NCBI GenBank assembly: GCA_934121905.1
Contig: CAKOVI010000008.1
Span: 14,909 to 78,908 of the forward strand
DNA length: 64,000 bases
Direction of reading: 5' to 3'
DNA from: an uncultured Clostridia bacterium
Lineage (GTDB): Bacteria > Bacillota > Clostridia > TANB77 > CAG-508
Shown here: piece by piece, positions 53,969-62,910 of the stretch
How positions within the stretch are numbered: position 1 is the first letter of the stretch
Layout: every line of letters starts with the position of its first letter
Notes under the pieces: generated by a model
What the model saw: the letters and a program-made list of their open reading frames with translations, nothing else
The model's database searches: none
Told to the model about the DNA's origin: nothing
Position numbers and translations under genes: made by a program

Positions 53969-56900
53969 TTATTTTAAAAATTCTTTAACTTCTTGTAATA
54001 TTCCTTTTTCTCCCTGTTTTTCCAATTTTAGGGTTATCATAGGTTTTAATCCTGATGAAAATTGTATTCTATTTCCGTATTTTTCAATCATGTCTGATAA
54101 TGAAGTATTATCAAATTTGTTGCTTTCATATGTAAATACAATTGAATTTTTTCTACTTTGGATTTTTATTAAATTCTTTTTCTTTGCTAATTGTTTTATT
54201 CTTGATATTTCTAATAAATTTTCAATTTCATCTGGCATATTTCCAAATCTATCTATTATTTCATCTATTATGTTACTTATATCTTCTTCATTTTTACATA
54301 GTGCTATATCTTGATATATTTCAATTTTTTGATTTTGGTCTTTTATATAACTATCTGGAATATAACTTGTTACATTTAAGTCAATTTGACAGTTTACATC
54401 TTCTTCGACTTTTAATCCTTGTTCTTCTTTTAGTACTTCATCTAAAATTCTACAATATGTGTCATATCCAACTTCCTCTAAATGTCCATGTTGTATTTCA
54501 CCTATCAAGCTTCCAGCACCTCTGATTTCTAAATCTCTCATCGCTATCTTAAATCCTGAACCAAATTCAGTAAATTCTTTTATTGCTTTTAAACGTTTAT
54601 CAGCTACTTCTGATAACATCTTGTCTTTTCTGTATGTAATATAAGCATATCCTTGTTTATCAGACCTACCAACTCTTCCTCTTAATTGGTATAACTGTGC
54701 TAATCCTACCCTATCTGCATTTTCCATTATAATTGTATTTGCATTTGGTATGTCAATTCCTGATTCTAAAATTGTTGTACATACAAGTACATTTATTTTT
54801 CCTTCTACAAAGTCTTCCATGATGTCTTCTATTTCTTCACCTGTCATTCTTCCATGTGCAAATCCTACCCTTGCTTCTGGCACTAGTCTTGAAATTTTAT
54901 CTGCCTTTAATGCTATTTCTCCGACATTGTTAAACAAATAGAATACTTGGCCGTTTCTTTCTAATTCTTTTGTTATTGCTTCTTTTATAACTTCTGAGTC
55001 ATATTCTAACACATAAGTTTGAACTGGCTTTCTGTTTTGAGGTGGTTCATATATTACTGACATATCTCTTACACCTACAATAGACATATGAAGTGTTCTA
55101 GGAATTGGTGTTGCAGTCATTGTAAGTACATCTACACTTGTTTTATATTGTTTTATTTTTTCTTTTGCCTTTACTCCAAAACGATGCTCTTCATCAATGA
55201 TTAATAAACCTAAATCTTTGAATTCTATATCTTTTCCTAACACTCTATGTGTTCCAACTAATATATCAATATCTCCTAATTTCATTTCTTTTATTATTCT
55301 ATTTTTATCTTTTGTGCTTCTAAATCTATTTAGTACATCAACTGTAATAGGAAAATCTTTCATTCTTTCTTTAAATGTCTCATACTGTTGCTTTGCAAGT
55401 ACTGTTGTTGGTGCTAAATATACCACCTGTTTATGGTCCATTACTGCCTTAAATGCTGCTCTAATTGCAACTTCGGTTTTTCCATATCCTACGTCTCCAC
55501 ATAGAAGTCTATCCATTGGCTTTTCATTTTCCATGTCTTTTTTGACTTCATCTATACATCGTAATTGATCATCTGTTTCTACATAAGGAAAAGCTTCTTC
55601 AAACTGTTTTTGCCACTCTGTATCTTTTGAAAATGCATAACCTTTTGCTTTTTCACGCCTTGCATACAGTTCTATTAATTCCTTAGCAACAGCTCTTAAA
55701 TTGTTTCTAACTTTATTTGTCGTTTTTTCCCAATCTTTTGAACCTAGTTTGTTTAGCTTTAAATTTATTTCTTCCCCACCAACATATTTCCTTATCTCGT
55801 CAAGTGAATTAGTTGGTATATATAAAATATCATCTCCTGCATATTTTAATTTTATGTAATCTCTTGTCGTTCCATCTGCATTTATTGTATTTACTCCAAT
55901 ATATACACCTATTCCATATCTTCTATGTACAACATAATCTCCCACTTTTAAATCTGCAAATACAACTTTTTCTCCTTGTTTAAATGTTTCACTTTTACGT
56001 TTTTTTAATGTTCTTGTTCCATCTACTAAATCACTGGCAACCATTACTATTTGGTTTAAGTCAATACTATAAAATCCTTTTGATATTTTTCCAAGTGTTA
56101 TTGTAACAGTTTTTATGTCTTGATTAATTATTGTTTGATTTAATTTTTCTTGGTATATTGATGTTATATTATATTCTTCAAGCAATTTTTTTATTTTTTC
56201 AGATTTTTCTTTTGTATCAACTACTATATATATTTTTTTATTTTGTTTTTTAAAATTTTCAATATCATTTATAAATAAATCAACACCGCTTTTGAAATAG
56301 TTTAGCTCCTTATATTTAAAATCATATCTTTCTATACCATTTTTTAAATTATCATCTAGCTTTTCTATATAAATTGTTTGCTTATTTTCTAGTTTTATAT
56401 TTAATTCTTCTAATTCTGCATAATTTTTTAAGCTATCAGGAATTATTCTTTCTTTTTCAATTAGTGCTTTTATTGTATTTTCATTGTCTAATTCTATACT
56501 TTCACTTCTTTGTGCTATTTTATTATATTCGTCAATAAAAATTATATATTTACTACTAATATAATCTAGTATCGTTTCTTGCTCTTTATAAAATGAATTA
56601 AAATATCTATCGATTTTGCTAATATATTCCCCATTTCGTATTTTCTCTAAATCTTCTTCAACTTTTTTTGATATATTTTCATTATATACATTTTGATTGA
56701 TATTTTTTTCAACTTCTTCAATTGAACTATCTAGTACATATTCATGTGCGGGAAATATTTCTGCCTTTTCCATATTATCTATTGACCTTTGGCTTATTAT
56801 GTTAAAGTGTCTTATTGAATCAATTTCATCTCCCCAAAGTTCAATTCTTATTCCTGTTGTGTCAGTTGTAGAGATATCTATTATTCCACCTCTTACACTG

Positions 56901-57415
56901 AATTCTCCCCTTCCATCAATTAAGTCAAATCTTTCATATCCTAAGTTTACCAATTTTTGTTTTAATTCTTCTAGATTGCATCTTTCCCCAACTTTGAAAT
57001 TTAATACATTTTTGTATAGTGCCTTTTTTGATATTATTTTTTGTTTTATTGCTTCTATTGATGATACTATTATTGTATTTTGATTTTTAAATATTTTATT
57101 TAATACTTCTATTCTTTCATATGGGAGATTTTTGCTTTCTGCTATATAGTCATATGTTACTATTTCTTTTTTTGGCAAATATTCTACTTTATCTGTAAAA
57201 AATTTAAAATCTTTTACAAGGTTTTGTGCTTGAATTTCATTATAGGTTATTATTAATATTGGTCTTTTTAGTCTCTCATGACATGCACTTATTATTGATG
57301 TTTCTGCTACGCCAGTTAAGCCCGATATTGCTATCGGACTTTTTTTGTTTTCTATATTTTTTATAAAGTCATCATATTTTTGACTTTTTTCTAGCTCTTT
57401 TAATATTAAATTCAT
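53969..57415 (-). CDS. mfd: Transcription-repair coupling factor Mfd
   Basis: 1148 aa, full length. N-terminal UvrB-like region, RNA-polymerase-interacting CarD-like domain (KVGDYVVHRRYGIGVYIGV), superfamily 2 translocase with Walker A GDVGYGKT (about 640) and DEEH (about 742), and the C-terminal TRCF domain. It removes stalled RNA polymerase and recruits UvrA to lesions. The start overlaps the preceding stop (TAATG). Confidence 0.97.
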   Translation of the reverse strand: MNLILKELEKSQKYDDFIKNIENKKSPIAISGLTGVAETSIISACHERLKRPILIITYNEIQAQNLVKDFKFFTDKVEYLPKKEIVTYDYIAESKNLPYERIEVLNKIFKNQNTIIVSSIEAIKQKIISKKALYKNVLNFKVGERCNLEELKQKLVNLGYERFDLIDGRGEFSVRGGIIDISTTDTTGIRIELWGDEIDSIRHFNIISQRSIDNMEKAEIFPAHEYVLDSSIEEVEKNINQNVYNENISKKVEEDLEKIRNGEYISKIDRYFNSFYKEQETILDYISSKYIIFIDEYNKIAQRSESIELDNENTIKALIEKERIIPDSLKNYAELEELNIKLENKQTIYIEKLDDNLKNGIERYDFKYKELNYFKSGVDLFINDIENFKKQNKKIYIVVDTKEKSEKIKKLLEEYNITSIYQEKLNQTIINQDIKTVTITLGKISKGFYSIDLNQIVMVASDLVDGTRTLKKRKSETFKQGEKVVFADLKVGDYVVHRRYGIGVYIGVNTINADGTTRDYIKLKYAGDDILYIPTNSLDEIRKYVGGEEINLKLNKLGSKDWEKTTNKVRNNLRAVAKELIELYARREKAKGYAFSKDTEWQKQFEEAFPYVETDDQLRCIDEVKKDMENEKPMDRLLCGDVGYGKTEVAIRAAFKAVMDHKQVVYLAPTTVLAKQQYETFKERMKDFPITVDVLNRFRSTKDKNRIIKEMKLGDIDILVGTHRVLGKDIEFKDLGLLIIDEEHRFGVKAKEKIKQYKTSVDVLTMTATPIPRTLHMSIVGVRDMSVIYEPPQNRKPVQTYVLEYDSEVIKEAITKELERNGQVFYLFNNVGEIALKADKISRLVPEARVGFAHGRMTGEEIEDIMEDFVEGKINVLVCTTILESGIDIPNANTIIMENADRVGLAQLYQLRGRVGRSDKQGYAYITYRKDKMLSEVADKRLKAIKEFTEFGSGFKIAMRDLEIRGAGSLIGEIQHGHLEEVGYDTYCRILDEVLKEEQGLKVEEDVNCQIDLNVTSYIPDSYIKDQNQKIEIYQDIALCKNEEDISNIIDEIIDRFGNMPDEIENLLEISRIKQLAKKKNLIKIQSRKNSIVFTYESNKFDNTSLSDMIEKYGNRIQFSSGLKPMITLKLEKQGEKGILQEVKEFLK

Positions 57416-57819
57416 TATTCTCTACTTCTTCCTTTTTCATCATCTTCTTGCATTTTTTGTCTCATTTGTTCTACTACTTGTTCTCTATTTTTTTCTTTTT
57501 GACTTCTCGATTTAACTTTTATATTTTTCATTTTGTCTTTGTCTTTTTCTTCGAATATTTTCTTTTCAAGTATATCTACTCTTTTTAGGGATTCAAGCAA
57601 TTCTTTTTTTACTCTTTTTAGATGTTCATCATCTTCTGCTTCATCATCATCTTCTTTTTTCTTTTTATTTGGATATTCTATTACGTCACCTTTTTTGTAG
57701 GCTTTTATTGCTTCTTCTTGTGATAGTTCTGGCTTTTCTTCTTCTATGAAATCTTCAAATGTTCCTTTTATATCTATTATTTTTTCATTATTTTCTTCAT
57801 TATTTTCAAATTTTTGCAT
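57415..57819 (-). CDS. Acidic/charged protein coupled to mfd
   Basis: 134 aa, very hydrophilic, no recognised family. Acidic N-terminus (NNEENNEKIIDIKGTFEDFI), a Lys/Asp/Glu tract (NKKKKEDDDEAEDDEHLKRV) and a basic coiled-coil end. Probably partly disordered. Its stop overlaps the mfd start, so translation is coupled. Function unknown. Confidence 0.6.
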   Translation of the reverse strand: MQKFENNEENNEKIIDIKGTFEDFIEEEKPELSQEEAIKAYKKGDVIEYPNKKKKEDDDEAEDDEHLKRVKKELLESLKRVDILEKKIFEEKDKDKMKNIKVKSRSQKEKNREQVVEQMRQKMQEDDEKGRSRE

Positions 57820-57920
57820 AGGATTCTCCTTGATTTTTATTTATATCTACTTTATCATATTTTTGGTTAAAAATCAATGGGTTTATTGGTAAATTTTGTA
57901 ATTAATTTTAATGGCAAAAT

Positions 57921-57949
57921 CCCACTAAGACAATATACATCTTAGTGGG
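57921..57949 (-). terminator. Terminator of the foreign-looking gene 57965-58447
   Basis: Perfect 10-bp stem CCCACTAAGA/TCTTAGTGGG, 9-nt loop, ATTTT after it on the minus strand. Confidence 0.8.
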
Positions 57950-57964
57950 GCTTGCTTTTGACTA

Positions 57965-58447
57965 CTAACCTACAAGATAACCCTCGAAGGTATAAAGGGT
58001 TTTATCACCCTTTTTGTTCGTTTTCTGGAGGCAGGCTCCGGAAGCAGAGAACACAACATCAATCTTAGTTGGTTCCTCTTCCTTTGCAATCAAGTTTCCT
58101 GTTGCGTCATAGATGTATGCAAATTTTTCATCTGCATCAACTACTTTCAAAAAAGCTTCTCCTGCAACAGCTTCAATGCGGACACTTTCACCTTTTTCAA
58201 GTGAAATAATTTTTTCGCAAAGAGTTAGATTGTACCAGTCGGTACCTTTTGCACTTGCGCAGTGTGCGAACTTCGTGTCCCCTACCTTTAAGATAGATAA
58301 CAACTGATATTTTTTCCGCGATACTGTCCGCATGACTCTTTTTTCATCGATGCAACTAGAAGTTTCTTTTACAATTACCTCATTGTCATTGGTAACCATA
58401 ATAGATTTCATTGAGTTTTTTCCTGTTTCTAAGTAGTTTTTGTACAT
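57965..58447 (-). CDS. Unknown 160 aa protein, GC-rich codons, two in-frame CGG
   Basis: ATG at 58447 with GGAGG 7 nt upstream. Not recognised. The N-terminal third is polar. The rest looks beta-rich (FAHCASAKGTDWYNLTLCEK, RIEAVAGEAFLKVVDADEKF, then YIYDATGNLIAKEEEPTKID). Base composition is visibly higher in GC than the neighbours, with GCC, CGC and CGG codons. VMRTVSRKK contains two in-frame CGG arginines (58328-58330 and 58316-58318). A +1 shift at either would truncate the product. It sits between rplL and the next unit, where rpoB would be expected. I infer recent transfer. Confidence 0.6.
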   Translation of the reverse strand: MYKNYLETGKNSMKSIMVTNDNEVIVKETSSCIDEKRVMRTVSRKKYQLLSILKVGDTKFAHCASAKGTDWYNLTLCEKIISLEKGESVRIEAVAGEAFLKVVDADEKFAYIYDATGNLIAKEEEPTKIDVVFSASGACLQKTNKKGDKTLYTFEGYLVG

Positions 58448-58532
58448 AAGTATTCCTCCATTTTCTGCATAAATATTTATTAGTAACTAATATCTATTTT
58501 ACCACATTATGTAACTTTTGGCAAGTCTTATT

Positions 58533-58554
58533 AAAAAAAAGCCATATATAGGCT
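58533..58554 (-). terminator. Probable terminator after rplL
   Basis: AGCC/GGCT stem extended by TATATA pairing, followed on the minus strand by TTTTTTTT. Confidence 0.6.
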
Positions 58555-58600
58555 AATTTATACTTTTTTCAACCCATAATATAGCTTTTCATATTAAAAA

Positions 58601-58966
58601 TTATTGTAATTCAACAGTAGCTCCAACTTCTGTAAATTTAGCTTTTAAATCTTCAGCTTCGTCTTTGCTAACGTTTTCTTTAACTGTTTTAGGAGCTCCA
58701 TCAACTAATTCTTTAGCTTCTTTTAATCCTAAACCTGTAGCATCTCTAACTACTTTGATAACTTTTATTTTTTGATCTCCTGCTGATGCTAAAACAACAT
58801 TGAATGATGTTTTTTCTTCAGCTGCTGCAGCTCCTGCTGCTCCTGCTGCTGGTGCAGCTGCTGCTACTGCAGATACTCCAAATTCTTCTTCTATAGCTTT
58901 AACTAATTCTGATAGTTCAACAACTGTCATTTTTTTGATTTCTTCAATCATTTCTTCTTTATTCAT
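58601..58966 (-). CDS. rplL: 50S ribosomal protein L7/L12
   Basis: 121 aa. N-terminal dimerisation helix (MNKEEMIEEIKKMTVVELSE), Ala/Gly hinge (VAAAAPAAGAAGAAAAEE) and conserved C-terminal domain (DGAPKTVKENVSKDEAEDLK). It forms the ribosomal stalk that recruits translation factors. Here the operon apparently ends: a terminator and an unrelated gene follow instead of rpoB. Confidence 0.97.
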   Translation of the reverse strand: MNKEEMIEEIKKMTVVELSELVKAIEEEFGVSAVAAAAPAAGAAGAAAAEEKTSFNVVLASAGDQKIKVIKVVRDATGLGLKEAKELVDGAPKTVKENVSKDEAEDLKAKFTEVGATVELQ

Positions 58967-59079
58967 TATAAAATCCTCCTATTTTTTATTATTTTAAATT
59001 TAATTTCAAGTTTATTTTAATTAATAGCCTTCACATATTTTTTAAGCTTATTAATTTTATTTGATTAGCTTATGTAAAA

Positions 59080-59580
59080 TTAAGCTTCTTCTTTTTGAAC
59101 TCTAACTTGGTCAAGAGCAATTGCAAGTTTTGAAATATTTGCAAGCAATCCTCCAGCAAGCATAGATAGCAATTCTTCTCTTGATGGTAATTTTGCTAAA
59201 GTAATTATTTCTTCAGCTGTCATAACTTTACCTTCAACAACTCCACCTTTTATTTTGTAGAAGTCATTCTTTTTAGAGAAGTTGTATATTGCTTTTGTTG
59301 GTTCTAAATAATCACCATTTGTCATTATAACTGCTGTTGGTCCTTCTAATGCTTCATCTAAACCTTCTAAACCACATTCAGCTAATGCTCTTTTTGTGAT
59401 GTTATTTTTTATAACTTTATATTCGGCACCGATGTTTCTTATTTCTGTTCTTAAATTTGTAACATCAGCAACGTTAATTCCTCTGTAATCTGCTAAAAGT
59501 ACTAATTTAGCTTCTTTCATTTGTTCTGCTAATTTTGATACTTCTTCTTTCTTTAAGTTGATATTTTTTTCACTTGCCAT
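59080..59580 (-). CDS. rplJ: 50S ribosomal protein L10
   Basis: 166 aa. KLVLLADYRGINVADVTNLR and EYKVIKNNITKRALAE are L10 blocks, and the C-terminal helix binds L7/L12 dimers. Expression is probably controlled by the L10 leader directly upstream. GGAGGTG precedes the ATG. Confidence 0.96.
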   Translation of the reverse strand: MASEKNINLKKEEVSKLAEQMKEAKLVLLADYRGINVADVTNLRTEIRNIGAEYKVIKNNITKRALAECGLEGLDEALEGPTAVIMTNGDYLEPTKAIYNFSKKNDFYKIKGGVVEGKVMTAEEIITLAKLPSREELLSMLAGGLLANISKLAIALDQVRVQKEEA

Positions 59581-59628
59581 TTGTTTTTTTTCACCTCCTG
59601 AAATTTTTTAGTTTTATATTTAATTATA

Positions 59629-59728
59629 AAAACTCGTTATCTGCCTACAAATTGAGACATATAACGAGTTTTATTTCTCTATATATGCCTCGGTAGGGCT
59701 TATTTTTTGCCTACTGTCTTTGGCTATT
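59629..59728 (-). promoter_or_regulatory. L10 leader with attenuator hairpin
   Basis: On the minus strand AAAGACAGTAGG and CCTACCGAGG form the conserved kink-turn helix of the Firmicute L10 leader, bound by the L10-L12 complex. It is followed by the hairpin AAAACTCGTTAT/ATAACGAGTTTT with T run (59629-59672), an intrinsic terminator. This fits autogenous control of rplJ-rplL by transcription attenuation. Confidence 0.85.
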
Positions 59729-59739
59729 TATTATATTTA

Positions 59740-60411
59740 TTATTCTACTGAAATTCCAGGTCCCATAGTTGTTGTAACTGAAATACTCTTTATGTATTGT
59801 CCTTTAGCTGCTGCTGGTTTTGCTTTTATTATAGCATCCATAATTGTTTGATAGTTTTCTTGTAATTTTTGAGCTCCAAATGAAACTTTTCCGAATCCTA
59901 AGTGAATAATGTTAGTTTTGTCTAATCTATATTCAACTTTACCAGATTTGATATCTGCTATTGCTTTTGTTACATCCATTGTAACTGTTCCTGATTTTGG
60001 ATTTGGCATTAATCCTTTTGGTCCTAATACTTTACCAAGTCTACCTACAACACCCATCATATCTGGTGTTGCAACAACTACGTCATAATCAAACCAGTTG
60101 TCATTTTGTATTTTTGGTATTAATTCTTCAGCTCCAACATAGTCTGCTCCTGCTTTTGTAGCTTCGTCTGCTTTTGGTCCTTTAGCAAATACTAATACTT
60201 TAAGAGTTTTACCTGTACCATTTGGAAGTACAACTGTTCCTCTTACTTGTTGATCTGCATGTTTAGAATCTACTCCTAATTTTACATGTAATTCAACTGT
60301 TTCATCAAATTTTGCTTTTGGCATTTTTTCGATAATTTCTAGTGCTTCATTAATTGGATATTTTTTGTTAGCTTCAATTAATTTGCTACTTTCATCATAT
60401 CTTTTACTCAT
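59740..60411 (-). CDS. rplA: 50S ribosomal protein L1
   Basis: 223 aa. MSKRYDESSKLIEANKKYPI, VATPDMMGVVGRLGKVLGPK and GLMPNPKSGTVT are L1 signatures. It forms the mobile L1 stalk at the ribosomal E site. It follows rplK by 83 nt. Confidence 0.97.
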   Translation of the reverse strand: MSKRYDESSKLIEANKKYPINEALEIIEKMPKAKFDETVELHVKLGVDSKHADQQVRGTVVLPNGTGKTLKVLVFAKGPKADEATKAGADYVGAEELIPKIQNDNWFDYDVVVATPDMMGVVGRLGKVLGPKGLMPNPKSGTVTMDVTKAIADIKSGKVEYRLDKTNIIHLGFGKVSFGAQKLQENYQTIMDAIIKAKPAAAKGQYIKSISVTTTMGPGISVE

Positions 60412-60494
60412 TTTAAAAATCCTCCTTTGGTTTTATCGAGCTTTTTTGCTCTCCCAATATATTTATATAAATTTTAAATTTATATCGTTATTTA

Positions 60495-60923
60495 TTAGTC
60501 AACTACAACAACACCCATTGAACGTGCTGTTCCAGCGACCATACTCATAGCTGCTTCAATTGTTGAAGCATTTAAGTCAGGCATTTTTTGTTCTGCGATT
60601 GCTCTTACTTGTTCTTTAGTAATTTTTGCAACCTTATCTTTATTTGGTTTTCCAGAACCTTTTTGAATACCTAATGTTTTTCTTATTAATACAGCTACAG
60701 GTGGTACCTTTGTTATAAAGTCGAAAGATTTATCTTTGTAAACTGAAATAACAACTGGTATTATTAATCCTGCTTGGCTTGCTGTTCTATCATTGAATTC
60801 TTTTACGAATTGCATAATGTTAACACCACTTGATCCTAATGCTGGTCCTACTGGTGGAGCTGGTGTTGCCTTTCCTGCTTCTATTTGTAATTTAATTTGT
60901 TTAACTACTTCCTTTTCTGCCAT
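60495..60923 (-). CDS. rplK: 50S ribosomal protein L11
   Basis: 142 aa. IKLQIEAGKATPAPPVGPAL and GVNIMQFVKEFN are the L11 N-terminal signature; KMPDLNASTIEAAMSMVAGT closes the rRNA-binding domain. It is part of the GTPase-associated centre. Confidence 0.97.
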   Translation of the reverse strand: MAEKEVVKQIKLQIEAGKATPAPPVGPALGSSGVNIMQFVKEFNDRTASQAGLIIPVVISVYKDKSFDFITKVPPVAVLIRKTLGIQKGSGKPNKDKVAKITKEQVRAIAEQKMPDLNASTIEAAMSMVAGTARSMGVVVVD

Positions 60924-60942
60924 TATAATGGCACCTCCTTAA

Positions 60943-61479
60943 TTAATCTAGTTTTTGAACTTGTGAGAATTCTAGCTCTACTGGTGTTTCTCTACCAAAC
61001 ATAGATACTAAAACTATTACTTTGTTCTTGTCTTTTTTAATTTCTTTTACTATTCCTGTATATCCATCTAATGGACCTCCAAGAATTTTAACATTGTCAT
61101 CTATATTATAGTCTACATTTATTGGAACATTATCAAATCCCATTTTTCTGATTTCTTCGTCAGATAATGGTATTGGATCTGTACCTGAACCAACAAATCC
61201 TGTAACACCTCTTGTGTTTCTTACTATATACCAAGATTCCTCTGTTACAATCATTTTGATTAAAACATAACCGGGAAATACTTTTTTTAGATTTGTTTTT
61301 TTCTGACCATCTTTTATCTCTATTTGTTCTTCCATTGGAACTATTATATCGAAAAAGAAGTCTTCTAATTCTCTATTTTTTACAGTTTTTTCTAGGTCTG
61401 TTTTTACTTTGTTTTCATAGCCTGAATAAGTATGTACAACATACCATCTTGGAACCATATCATAATCTTTTTGAGACAT
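60943..61479 (-). CDS. nusG: Transcription termination/antitermination factor NusG
   Basis: 178 aa from the ATG at 61479 (MSQKDYDMVPRWYVVHTYSG), with AGGGAGG 9 nt upstream; a longer frame is not supported. An NGN domain with KVFPGYVLIKM precedes a KOW domain (NVKILGGPLDGYTGIVKEIK). It binds RNA polymerase and Rho or S10. Usual secE-nusG-rplK order. Confidence 0.95.
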   Translation of the reverse strand: MSQKDYDMVPRWYVVHTYSGYENKVKTDLEKTVKNRELEDFFFDIIVPMEEQIEIKDGQKKTNLKKVFPGYVLIKMIVTEESWYIVRNTRGVTGFVGSGTDPIPLSDEEIRKMGFDNVPINVDYNIDDNVKILGGPLDGYTGIVKEIKKDKNKVIVLVSMFGRETPVELEFSQVQKLD

Positions 61480-61498
61480 TTGTCTGGCCTCCCTTATT

Positions 61499-61903
61499 TT
61501 ATTCGTTTGATTCAGTATTGTTTTCTTGATTTTCTGTTGCTTCAACATTTATATTTTCAAGATTTTCTTCATTACTATTTTCTTCACTATTATCTGTATT
61601 TTCATCAGTATTTTCTGATGTGCCATTTTGTTCTTCTGAAGTATTATTTTCTGAATCGTTTGTTGTTTGGAATGATGATTGTACCTTTTCTTGCATTTTT
61701 GTTATTCCGTATTTGTTTAAGTTATCAAAACAGAAATCACAAATAAATACTATTAACGCAATAATAAAGACAAATGCTATTACTGCAGCTGTATTGTTTG
61801 CAAGTTCTTTTGGTGTTGGCCAAACAACTTTTTTAAGCTCAGCTTTCATTTCTTTAAAATAGCTACTTTTTTGCTTTGTTTCTTTCTTTTCTTTTTTAGC
61901 CAT
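61499..61903 (-). CDS. secE: SecE with an unusually long acidic tail
   Basis: 134 aa, about twice the usual bacterial length (about 60-75). Residues 1-70 are standard SecE: FKEMKAELKKVVWPTPKELA and one membrane helix (TAAVIAFVFIIALIVFICDF). The tail of about 55 residues is nearly all Asn, Glu, Ser and Thr (NSEENSNEENLENINVEATE). It would lie outside the membrane, on the extracytoplasmic side for a single-helix SecE with its N-terminus inside. Frame and stop are clean, so this is not a frameshift artefact. Confidence 0.9.
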   Translation of the reverse strand: MAKKEKKETKQKSSYFKEMKAELKKVVWPTPKELANNTAAVIAFVFIIALIVFICDFCFDNLNKYGITKMQEKVQSSFQTTNDSENNTSEEQNGTSENTDENTDNSEENSNEENLENINVEATENQENNTESNE

Positions 61904-61929
61904 TTTATATCCTCCTTAAAATAGCTTAA

Positions 61930-62094
61930 TTATTTTGTTTCTTTATGTGTTGTACGTTTTTTGCAGAATTTACAGTATTTAACTAATTCTAGTCTGTCTG
62001 TATTGTTTCTTTTATTTTTTGAAGTCATGTAATTTCTATTTTTGCATTCTGTGCATTCTAGTATAATATTTTCTCTTGGTCCTTTTGCTGCCAT
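61930..62094 (-). CDS. rpmG: 50S ribosomal protein L33
   Basis: 54 aa, too short for many gene callers. MAAKGPRENIILECTECKNR and KYCKFCKKRTTHKETK give the four-cysteine zinc-ribbon form. GGAGGTG lies 8 nt before ATG. Standard rpmG-secE-nusG order. The roughly 200 bp upstream (62095-62292) hold no gene and probably contain the promoter. Confidence 0.95.
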   Translation of the reverse strand: MAAKGPRENIILECTECKNRNYMTSKNKRNNTDRLELVKYCKFCKKRTTHKETK

Positions 62095-62292
62095 TTTATA
62101 CACCTCCGAATTAATTTACCTTTTTTATTTAAACGATGTGAACATATGTGTCTAAGTTACATATGCCTAAGTATTTTATCACTTTAGGCACAATATGTCA
62201 ACCATTTTTTGGCATTTACGTCCAAATTTTTCAAATTTTTTCTAATTTATAAAAATAGTCCTTTTATTATTTCATAAAACAAATGTCATATG

Positions 62293-62862
62293 TTATTTTT
62301 TCCTTTTCTTTTGAACTGAATATCCAAATTTTCCAATCTTTTTCCCCTGAGTATAATATCCACCATTTGCATATGAAATCAAATCACATTTGCTTATATC
62401 AAATGCTCCTTTCTCGTCTATGTACTTTTCATCTGCGTTTATTGCCAAAACATCTGCTATAAACATATGATGACTTCCAAGTTCTTTTATTTCTTTCACC
62501 TTACACTCAATTGACACAGGACTTTCTTTTATCATTGGACATTTAACAAAATTTGCTTTTTCTTTATGTAAATTCATTTCTTTAAATTTATCAAACTTTC
62601 TTCCTGTTCTACATCCACACCAATCTGTTGCTCTTGCAAGTTCCTTATTTGTAAGATTAATTACAAATTCACCTTGTTCCTTTATTAAATTATATGAATA
62701 TCTTTCCGGACGAACTGATATATATACCATTGCCGGATTGGTATTTAATATCCCAGTCCATGCAACAGTTATTATATTTGATTTTTCCACATTTCCACAA
62801 GATACCATAACTGCGGGTATCGGATAAATAAATGTTCCCGGTTTCCACATTGTTTTTGACAT
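62293..62862 (-). CDS. Flavin reductase-like FMN-binding protein
   Basis: 189 aa. The split-barrel flavoprotein pattern includes PIPAVMVSCGNVEKSNIITV, AWTGILNTNPAMVYISVRPE and GEFVINLTN, followed by WCGCRTGRKFDKF. It probably reduces FMN with NAD(P)H or uses bound FMN for electron transfer. It could donate electrons to, or be paired with, a rubredoxin-type partner, but none is adjacent. The C-terminus is basic (KKRKK). Confidence 0.85.
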   Translation of the reverse strand: MSKTMWKPGTFIYPIPAVMVSCGNVEKSNIITVAWTGILNTNPAMVYISVRPERYSYNLIKEQGEFVINLTNKELARATDWCGCRTGRKFDKFKEMNLHKEKANFVKCPMIKESPVSIECKVKEIKELGSHHMFIADVLAINADEKYIDEKGAFDISKCDLISYANGGYYTQGKKIGKFGYSVQKKRKK

Positions 62863-62910
62863 AATTTTTACCTCTTTTATATCTCTTATTTTTGTAAGAC
62901 ATTTTATTGA

